Below are positions 8,418-17,300 of a stretch of DNA of 38,509 nucleotides, piece after piece. Position 1 is the stretch's first letter; every line of letters begins with the position of its first letter. Location of the stretch: positions 1-38,509 of IMG/VR virus record IMGVR_UViG_3300032288_000802; one strand, 5' to 3'. The DNA comes from a virus. A program made the position numbers and the translations under genes. Below the pieces are notes generated by a model. It was given only the letters and a program-made list of their open reading frames with translations. It had not been told where the DNA came from and searched no databases.

Positions 8418-8830
8418 ACTTAAAAGTCGTGCCCATCCCTACGCAGTTTGTTAACCAGATGTGGGGTCAGGTAGAAGCGCATATTAAAAGCGCTGAAGAG
8501 AAGTTTGGTGGGGCAGAGTACACAACCGAGCAGATTAAGGTATATCTAGTAACAGGGCAGTGGGTGTTGCTAGTAGCAGTAGATGAGAGTGATGTTGTAC
8601 ATGGTGCGGCAACTGTAAATTTTGTGAATTACCCGAATGACAGAGTTGCTTTTGTAACTGCAATAGGTGGAAAATTAGTAACAAATCCAGATACATTTAA
8701 ACAAATGTCCGACATATTTAAAGCCAACGGTGCAACCAAGATACAAGGGGTTGCAAAAGAAGCCATAGCTAGGCTGTGGAAGCGTTTTGGTTTTGAAGAA
8801 AAGGCTATTTTGGTGGAAGTTAAATTATGA
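8414..8830 (+). CDS. GNAT-like fold protein in virion operon
   Basis: 138 residues between ATGA overlaps at both ends. The pattern WVLLVAVDESDVVHGAATV, then FVTAIGG, then IQGVAKEAIARLWKRFGFEEKAILVEVKL matches the strand-helix ending of the GNAT N-acetyltransferase fold. The terminal RLWKRFGFEEK is the usual acceptor-side helix and strand. The acetyl-CoA pyrophosphate loop (Q/RxxGxG/A) is poorly conserved (IGGKLVT), so activity is uncertain. Small GNAT-like proteins are frequent among phage virion genes. It is tightly coupled to internal-virion genes, so it probably acts in assembly or travels in the particle. Confidence 0.55.
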   Translation: MNLKVVPIPTQFVNQMWGQVEAHIKSAEEKFGGAEYTTEQIKVYLVTGQWVLLVAVDESDVVHGAATVNFVNYPNDRVAFVTAIGGKLVTNPDTFKQMSDIFKANGATKIQGVAKEAIARLWKRFGFEEKAILVEVKL

Positions 8831-9876
8831 GCATCTTAAGATCAAAACACAGCGGTTGGACTCACGAAGGTCGACGCACACCATATTTTGGTGGCGGAGG
8901 TGGCGGTGGTCAACCTACTACTTCTACTACCCAGACAGCTAATATTCCTGAGTATGCTCGCCCGTATGTGGAGAACATGCTGGAGTCCACCCAAAAGCAG
9001 ATTTACACATATAACGACCAAGGACAACAGACTGGCTTTAGACCATATCAGCCTTACAGCACAAACCCAAGTGACTATTTAGCGCCGTTTAGTCCCATTC
9101 AACAACAAGCCCAAGCAGGTGTTGCTGCTTTACAAACTCCTGAACAACTTCAGGCTGGATCACAATTAGCTGGTGCTTCTGGTCTAGGTTCTCTTGGTTT
9201 AGCAGGGCAAGCCGCTGGTTATGGTCAACAATACGCACAACAAGTTACAAACCCAGCTATGACCCAAGCATATATGTCGCCATATATGCAAAACGTAGTG
9301 GACTATCAAAAAGCACAGGCGTTGCGTGATTATCAGATTGCTGCCCCAATGCGTGCTAGACAAGCTATTGGTGCTGGTGCATTTGGTGGTAGCCGTCAAG
9401 CAATTGCAGAAGCTGAAGCCGAGCGTTCGTTACAAAGCCAGCTACAAGGCATTGCAGCAACAGGTTCACAAAAAGCATTTGAAGATGCACAACGCCAACA
9501 ACAGTTTGGCGCTAACTTAGGTTTACAAGGCATTGGCGCTGGTTTACAGGGTATGGGTCAAGCTACTCAAGCGGCTGGTGCTTTAGGGCAGTTAGGTCAG
9601 CAACAGCTTGGCGCACAAACAGGCATATTGAATTTACAAAGCCAAGTTGGCGCTCAGCAACAAGCTCAAGAACAGCAAAAGATTAATCAAGCTATTCAAG
9701 ATTACGCTACGGCACAACAATATCCGTACATGCAGCTCGGCATTATGAACGCAATGCTTAGGGGTTTACCCTTACAAAGTACTACGACGCAGTCGTATCA
9801 AGCCCAGCCTAGTACTGGGCAACAGCTTTTGGGCTATGGTCTTGGCGCATTGGGCGCTTATAAAGCATTTAGTTAA
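8827..9876 (+). CDS. Gln/Ala/Gly-rich internal virion protein
   Basis: 349 residues. It begins with a GGGGGGG tract (about 22-28), then a Tyr/Pro-rich segment, and from about 90 is rich in Gln, Ala and Gly with helical repeats (QQQAQAG, QGIGAGLQGMGQ, QQQLGAQTG, QVGAQQQAQEQQ). The middle section AIGAGAFGGSRQAIAEAEAERSL resembles the conserved core of a virion protein common in aquatic phages. There is no signal peptide. The composition fits a flexible core or ejection protein. It is coupled to the gene before by ATGA and followed after 9 bases by the next gene, which has an AAGGA Shine-Dalgarno. Exact function unknown. Confidence 0.55.
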   Translation: MSILRSKHSGWTHEGRRTPYFGGGGGGGQPTTSTTQTANIPEYARPYVENMLESTQKQIYTYNDQGQQTGFRPYQPYSTNPSDYLAPFSPIQQQAQAGVAALQTPEQLQAGSQLAGASGLGSLGLAGQAAGYGQQYAQQVTNPAMTQAYMSPYMQNVVDYQKAQALRDYQIAAPMRARQAIGAGAFGGSRQAIAEAEAERSLQSQLQGIAATGSQKAFEDAQRQQQFGANLGLQGIGAGLQGMGQATQAAGALGQLGQQQLGAQTGILNLQSQVGAQQQAQEQQKINQAIQDYATAQQYPYMQLGIMNAMLRGLPLQSTTTQSYQAQPSTGQQLLGYGLGALGAYKAFS

Positions 9877-9885
9877 GGATTTACT

Positions 9886-11343
9886 ATGGCTATTCCTTCC
9901 GCACCCGCATCTTCGCCAGCCATGGCTGCTGGACGTGGCTCTCCTAATCCCATGCCAGCAGGGTTATCTGCGCTATTAAAGCCTGACTCTACGCCTCGTG
10001 GCATGCCATCGGGAAGCATTCAGCAGATTATGAACACCGCTCGCAAAATGAGCGACTCGCAGTTGGCTGATGTGTTGGCTGGCAAAAGCATAGATGTTCC
10101 ACAGTATGTTGCGATGACTGAAGCTATGGGGCGTAAGAAACTACGCACTGCCATGCAGGGCGCTCAAGCACAAGCCCAGATGCAGCAACCTAGTGTTAAA
10201 GATAAGTTATTAGCTGAAGAAGCTGTTAGTCCCATGATGGGACAACCCATGCCGGGGCAAATGCCCATGATGGCTGCTGAGGGTGGTTTGGCTAGTTTGC
10301 CTGCCCCCAATATGGACACTGTTGATATGGCTGACGGTGGGATTATTGCGTTTAACGGCGAAGATAACGAGCAAATAGTTAAAGATAAAGAAGGGCGTAA
10401 TTTCTTTGAGCGTCTACGAGATAGCCTATACACTCCTTCGGAAACGTATTTATCAGACATTATGCGGGGTAAAAAAGCTACACCACCTCCGGGCAATAAA
10501 GTCACAGAAAAAGACGTAGATTTAATGCGTCAAGGTAAAACACCGCTTGTAATGCCACAAACACCAGAGCAATTAGCTGAGTTACAAAGAGAATCCACTA
10601 GAGGCATTCGTGCTCCTCTGGCTAATATACCCGTTGCCCCTGCTCCTGCCCCTGCTCCTGCCCCTGCTCCAGCTCGGACTGCTGCCGCTGCTCCTACTGA
10701 TGGGCTAGGTGGCTTTAAATCTTACATGGACGCAATAAAAGCTAATCAAGAAGACTACTACAAAAAATTAGAGGGTTTAAGCGCTAAGCAACGTGAAGGT
10801 ATTGCTCAACTAAGAAATCAAGGCGGTGGCGAAGCATTGATGCAAATAGCACAAGGCATATTAAGTAAACCTGGATTGGCTGCTGGTATATCTGCTGGTT
10901 TACCCGGAGTAATTCAATCTGCAGCAGCGTCACGTAAAGAGCAACGCGCAGTTGATAATTTGGCTAACGAGTACGATATGAACTTAGCTAAAGCTCGTGC
11001 TGCTGACGCCAGAGGTAACACCGAAGCTGCTCTCAAATTTATGGAAATGGCTGATACGGCTAAGTACAGAATGGCTGCGCTCAATAAACCTGGTGAAGCA
11101 ATTCAGCTTTTAAATGCTCTTGGCGATCCAAAGATGATGGAGCGCTATCAAGCTATGAATGTAGCTAAGAGACCGGTAGATATTATCTCAAGAGAAAAAG
11201 CGTCAGAGCTATGGCAAAAAATGCCTAGGTCAGAAAAGAAAGATTATGGCGATTTTGAAAACTTTTACAGAATGCGTAACAACCAAGGTTTATATGCTAC
11301 ACTTCCCGGACAAGGCGCTGATGTAATTGGTTCAGTAAAGTAG
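9886..11343 (+). CDS. Internal virion-type protein with Ala-Pro linker
   Basis: 485 residues. Residues 1-110 contain a conserved helical block (IQQIMNTARKMSDSQLADVL, then MTEAMGRKKLRTAM). Around 125-160 come Met/Pro/Gly stretches and the motifs AAEGGLA and MADGGIIAF, similar to the AAGGGL and MLMAGGG motifs of the 541-residue protein. An Ala-Pro repeat linker (residues 251-262 or so) leads to a helical domain with DGLGGFKSYMDAIKANQEDYYKKLE and GGGEALMQIAQGIL. Such architecture is seen in pre-ejectosome proteins of podovirus-like phages. No enzymatic motif is visible. Confidence 0.5.
   Translation: MAIPSAPASSPAMAAGRGSPNPMPAGLSALLKPDSTPRGMPSGSIQQIMNTARKMSDSQLADVLAGKSIDVPQYVAMTEAMGRKKLRTAMQGAQAQAQMQQPSVKDKLLAEEAVSPMMGQPMPGQMPMMAAEGGLASLPAPNMDTVDMADGGIIAFNGEDNEQIVKDKEGRNFFERLRDSLYTPSETYLSDIMRGKKATPPPGNKVTEKDVDLMRQGKTPLVMPQTPEQLAELQRESTRGIRAPLANIPVAPAPAPAPAPAPARTAAAAPTDGLGGFKSYMDAIKANQEDYYKKLEGLSAKQREGIAQLRNQGGGEALMQIAQGILSKPGLAAGISAGLPGVIQSAAASRKEQRAVDNLANEYDMNLAKARAADARGNTEAALKFMEMADTAKYRMAALNKPGEAIQLLNALGDPKMMERYQAMNVAKRPVDIISREKASELWQKMPRSEKKDYGDFENFYRMRNNQGLYATLPGQGADVIGSVK
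10636..10671 (+). repeat. Three 12-bp tandem repeats coding an Ala-Pro linker
   Basis: The unit GCCCCTGCTCCT is repeated three times (last base of the third copy changed to A). In frame it encodes alternating Ala-Pro, a stiff linker between the N-terminal and C-terminal parts of the 485-residue virion protein. Slippage here would change the linker length without breaking the frame. Confidence 0.85.
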
Positions 11344-11377
11344 CACCGCCAGCTACTAAAAACTATAGTGAAAATCT

Positions 11378-14300
11378 ATGCCATATTTGCGTCTACCTAG
11401 TGGGTCATTCGTAGAAGTTCCGGAAGGAATGTCTCAAAGCGAGGCACTAGCAAAGGCAAGACAACAATTCCCAGACGCATTTGCCCCACCTATCAAACCA
11501 GATACGGGATTTACGGGCGCAGCTAAATCAAGTTTTGAACAACTTAAAGCAGATTTTGAACGTCTCAAAGGCAGAACCGGCATAAAAGATGTAGAAGAAG
11601 CCGAAAAAGAAGCGCAAAAATACGAAAAGAAAAGAGAAAAAGTATTTAAACCAACGGAAGAAAGTTGGGCTGAAGCGCCTTTTGAAAAGCTTAAAGAAAC
11701 TCTTGGTGGCAGTGTGCCTTATGCGGCAGCTCCGCTTGTTATTGGTGGTGCGGCTGCTCTTGGTGGTGCTCCTGTTGCCGTTGGTACGGGATTAGCAGGT
11801 CTTGCATCATTAGGTCAATTTACTGCATCAAACATTAGTCGTCAGGTTGGTACAGGCACACAACTTAAAGACACTGATTTGCTTGCGGCTGGTGCCGCTG
11901 CCGTGCCACAGGCTGCTTTAGATATTATTTCGTTCCGTATGATCCCCGGTATTGGCAGGATCTTTGGTGCGGCAGGCAAAGAGATTACGCCAGAGATGGC
12001 TAAGAAAATTGCCGAACAAAACATACTAAAAACAACAGGCGCATACGCACTACAGAGCGGTAAAACCGCAGGTATTGAAGGCACTACTGAAGCTGCACAA
12101 CAACTTTTGGAGCGTTTGCAAGCAGGTTTGTCTATTACAGATAAAGAAGCAAGAGACGAATATTTTGAAAGTTTTATTGGTGGTGCTGCACTTGGTGGCA
12201 CATTAGCTATACCCGGCACCGCCGTTAGAAGAAGCCAAATTAAATCCGAAGGGCGTCGCCTAGAAGCTGAAAAAGAAGCAAAAGCTAGCGAAGAACTTGC
12301 CGCTACCCGTGCCGCTGAACAGCAAATGGCGGATATTGCCGCTGAACAAAAGCCTCCTGTTATTAGCCCTGAGCAAAAACAAGAAAATATTACGCAGATG
12401 CGCCGTGAGATTTTTGAGCAAGAGCGTGTCCTTAAACAACAGCTTAACGAACTGCGCTCCACGGCAGCTAAAGAAACAGACGTTGATAAACTAGCCGCCC
12501 TTAGCGATCAAGCTAGGACAATACAAAACGCACTAAACGAATTAAACCCAGACAAACTTGGGCAACGCATTACCAAGATAACTGCTGAAACTAAAGCGCT
12601 TAATAAACAGCTTAAAGATGCTGAGAAAAAAGACGACGAAGAGGCAGCAGAACCTATTCGGCAACAGATTGCTACAAACAATCAGACCCTTGATACGTTA
12701 AAGACACGCTTAGAAGCTATTAAAGCTGTGCCTGCTCAAGCGCCTACTGCAAAAGACTTATCTACTGTTCTTGCTCAAATTAACAAAGCCAGAGAAACTG
12801 GCAACCTAGAGGCGCTGGGTAATTTAACTAAAAAGTACAAAGAAATGCAGTCGCAGTACACAGGTATGCAGATGCCCGGAGGTCCAGCAGAGCAAGCTAG
12901 TCTGTTTGAAGAAACCAAAGAAGGTGTGCGCTATCCTGAATATGAGAAACGTATGGCAGAAGAACGCCGTCAGCGTGAAGCCATATCTAAAGACATTGTT
13001 GAGCAAGAGCAGTTAGCAGGGTTAACCGAGGCTGAGATTGCCGCAGGGCAACGTGGTGCAGTAAAGCCTAAGTTTAAAGAGGACATGACGCCAGAAGAAT
13101 ACGAGACATACCTCGTAGATAAGTTGGTGTCTGCATATACAGAGCCTGAGAAAGTAGATCAAAGACTTACGCCAGAACAAAAGGCTACTGAATATAAGCG
13201 GGTTCGGGCGTTAACTGAAGCTAAAAAAGAACTAGATGATGCAGTTGCACGATACGATCGTTATGTAGCTTTTGCAGAAAAGAAAGCTCAAGCTAAAGCT
13301 GAGGGACGTGGCGAAAGACTATATGCTCCCCCAAAAGAAGGTCGTTCTCTTGAAGTTCTTAAAGCAGGTAAAGACTTACAGGATGTTTTAGACGCGGTAT
13401 TTGCTGCACGTAAAAAGTTTGCTGAAGCTATTCCAAAAGGCAAACGTACCCCAACAGAAGCAGTTCGTTCGTCCGATATGATGCGTGATTACATCATGCT
13501 AGACCTTACCGATGTCATTGACAGCATGCGTAAGGGGGAACGATTTGGCGGTACAAACCCCGCTATGGCAACAGGTTCTCAAGAAACCAAAGCTATCAAA
13601 GCTCGCAAACTGCTTGACCGCTACATTGAAGCGACTGTAAATAACATTAACTTTACCCGTCTAGCACAGGCGCAAACGCCGTTAAGCGACGCCGAGCGTG
13701 CTGAAGTTGTAGACCAGATTGAGTCGTTGATGGGTGGCAAAATCCAACGTGCTACAGGAAAACTTGCTGCCCAGATGAAAGCCGGTGAGCCCTCGCCTGA
13801 AACAGCAATGCGTACTGCACTAGAGAAAGCTGGGTTTAAGTTTGCCCCACTCCCGTCAGGTGAAGGCGAGATTAAGACAGGTTTTAGCCGTGAAGAGTTT
13901 AAAGATGTTGGCGACTTTATTAGCAAGTTAAAAGCAGAATACACCGCTAAAGAGCGCAAGTTTGGCAAGCTAACTAGAGAAACAGCCCGTGATTTGTTTG
14001 AAGAAGGGCGTAAAAAAGACACAGGTAAAAAGCGTCCAACCGATGTTGAAGCTGATGACATTACTCGTCTTGCCCGTAAATTAGACCGTGTTTTACAAAG
14101 CGATCTAAGCAAAGAACAACGTGCCGTATTTGAAAAGGCAGAGCGCATGCTTGCGGAAGGCAAGCGCACAATAGACAGAGAAGGTGTTACATCAACCGGT
14201 GTAACTAAAAATATACCCGGACTTGTTAACGCTACAGAAGCACAAGCAGACAGAGTTATTGCCGGTCTTGAACCTGACTTGCGTGATATTAATGACGCCA

Positions 14301-17300
14301 TAACTAATATTGAAGAGGCGCTGACTACTAGGGTTCCGTATACCAAAGAAGGTAAACAGATGCCCGGCGGGCAGATGGAGTTTTTCCCAGATCAAACTGC
14401 CACAATTCGTGCTACTGAGCAAAACTTTAAGCGCATTCAAAATATCAACAAGTTCCGTAGAGAAGGCAAAGATGTATACAGCCCTGTTCTAAGAGCTTTT
14501 GAGAAACAGAAAAACATTGTTACAAACCAGATTCGTGCTATAGAACGTATTGCTGAGGAGAAACGTACCCAAAAGCAGATTAAAGCATTGCGTCTTGCTC
14601 AAGCCCAAGAAAGAAAACTGCTCGATAACATTGAGAAAACTAAGAAGTCAATTGCCGAATCAGAAGCGCAAGCTAAACGTGTAACCGGTCTTGGTTTACC
14701 CGGCAAGAAACAAGAGTTTGAACCTCAAGCCAAAATGCAGGCTGCACTACCCCACAGATACGATGCTGTGCAGTCGCCGTTTAATTTTGCTCGCCAGTTC
14801 TACAAAGAGATGGTTGAGCGTCGTAGCCTTACGATGAACAAGAAACAGCAAGAGGCATACAAAAAAGCTGTTGAAGACTACAAAAAATCTCGTGAGAAGC
14901 TAGATAATGCGTTTAAGCAAAACAGGGTAGACCCACGCATTGCCAAAGTAATGAACTCCATGGTAGAAATGGAGGAAGGCATACCACGCTACCGCAAAGC
15001 AGAAAACCTTATTCTTGGTATTGAAGAAAAACTTCAGGGCGTAATTTTAGGTATAAGACCACCTACCAAGGTAACAGAAATTAAGAAGGCTACAACGCCT
15101 GAAGAAGAGAAAAAAGAAGAAAAGCTTAAGAAAGACCTTGGGCAAGTTGAGCCCAAAGCAACGCCCGATGAAAGGGCGGTTGGTCGCATCTCTGAAATTG
15201 AACTTGCTAAAGTCCGTAAAGAAAAGAACGACCGGTTTAACTATGTTAAAGAACGCTTGGATTCAAAAAGAGCCCCACAAGCAGAGCGTCCAAAACTTGC
15301 TAAAGAATTAGCAGCACTAGAAAAAGAAGTTAAAGCGTTTGACGAGATTCTTAATGCTCGTCGTATTGGTATGGTTGTTGGCAAAGCGCAAGAAGAGCAA
15401 GGCGCAAAACGCTACAAACCAACCAAAACTGAAAAGAAAATGGAGAAAGCCGGTAAGTTTGCTAAAGCCGGGGTGGCTCCTGAATCGTATAGTTTGGTTC
15501 GTAGATCGTTAAAAGAACGTGAAGAAATAGCAGAACGTAGGCTATATAAAAATACTCCCGTGTTTGTTCGTAGCGCTATATCCAAAATTGCGGAACTACA
15601 AGACCGCATGGAAAACGAAAAGCTTTCCGAAGAGCAAAAAACAAATATGGAGCGCACTATTGCGCGGCTAAAGACTGAAATTAGAGAAGCTACGTTTGGG
15701 GAAGTTGAACGGCAGGAAGCTGAAGCGTTTGGCATTGACGTAGAAAAATATCGCCGCTTTATGAATATGCTTGGCGGTTCGTTTAAGCCACGTATTGAAG
15801 CAGTTGCCGGAGAGAAGCGTCTTGATAAAGCCGAAGCTAAGAAAGCCTTGGCAGGCGTGAAGATACCTAAAGGTTTAGATATTCTGTTGTTTGATACCGT
15901 GCCTGAGAAAGTTAAAGAACAGGCAAGAGCCCAAGGCTATACAGAAGCCCAGATTGATGGCATCCGTGGTGGTGTAATGCCAGACGGTAGTGTGTTTGTT
16001 GTTTTCGGCACCCACGCAGATGTTAAAGACTTTCAACGCACACTAGCCCACGAGATTACTGGACACTTGGGCGTTGAGACTTTGCTTGGCGAAGCTGGGA
16101 TGACTGCCTTAGCAAAACGTGTTGCTAAACAAGATGGTGGGGTATTTGCGCTTGCGGATAAATTAGGTGTTAGCGAAGAAGCTACTGCTACCTACGCTGC
16201 CGCTAAGCGTGCAGGGGACACGGACGAGCAAGCCGCTAATAAAGCATTGCGTGAAGTTATTGCCCACGTTGAAGAGGCACGACCAGACAAGAACTTCTTG
16301 GCAAAAGCAAATGAGTTTATTAAGGCTTTAGTTGGCGCAGTTCGTGCTGCACTGCGGAAGATGGGTGTTGATCTTGATGTATCTACAAGTGATGTATACA
16401 AGATTTTACGAGATGCACGAAACAACTTTAATGAGTTTGCTCCCGGTGTTTATACAAAGAGCAACGGAGAAATCCAGTTTAGCGTTGGTGTTGCCGAGTA
16501 TGGTGCGGCAGGAGAAGGCTTTAAGCAAGCCGCTGAAAAGATACTTGTACAAAACAAGTCGTTAAGAGATAGAACCCTAGGCAATAATTTAGGTTTGCGC
16601 ATTAAGCAATTGTTTGTTAGCCGTAGTGCCGGACTAGAACAGGTATACGCTAATAAAGCCGCCGAAAAGTCTTCTAGCGCCCTACAGACTAAGTACTACA
16701 TTAATATGCACGACCAGCGTTACGCTTGGACTAATGCTGCTATGTCAAACGGCGTGCCTAAACTACGTCAGGAAAAAGGCGGTACCAAGTATGTTATTGA
16801 GTCCGTTAAAGGTGCTAATCTAAAACAGCTTGCTGAAATATTAAGTAGTGCTAAGTGGGGTAATGCTGAGGGCGTGCGTAACTCATACAGCGTTTATCGT
16901 ATTGCTAAGCGTGCCAAACGTGTTGGCTTAGACAAGTTGAACTTCAAAGATACCAAGGATGTTGAAAAGGCTATCAAAGCGCTTGAAGTTTCTATGAAAG
17001 CCAACCCAACGTTAATGGACACCTTTAAGAAGGCAGACGAGGTATACGACCAGTACAACAAAGACTTAATGGACTTCTTGGTACAGACAGGGCGCATATC
17101 TGAATCGCTTGCTAAAGAACTTACTAAGTACAACGACTACATTCCGTTCTATCGTAAAGATGCAAATGGCGACGTAGTGCTTGATGTTGGTGGCGCCCCA
17201 CGTGTACGGGTTGGTAACTTAAAAGACCAGCCATACCTGCATGAGTTGGCAGGAGACGATGAGCGTATTGTTGATATTTATACCGGTGCTTTGCAAAACA

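Noticed and set aside
11842-12462. 206-residue antisense frame under the giant polyvalent gene
   Set aside because: Cys/Ser-rich mirror of Ala/Glu/Lys codons, no ribosome site, on the strand opposite to a long convincing gene. The antisense frame at 13621-14346 is rejected for the same reason.
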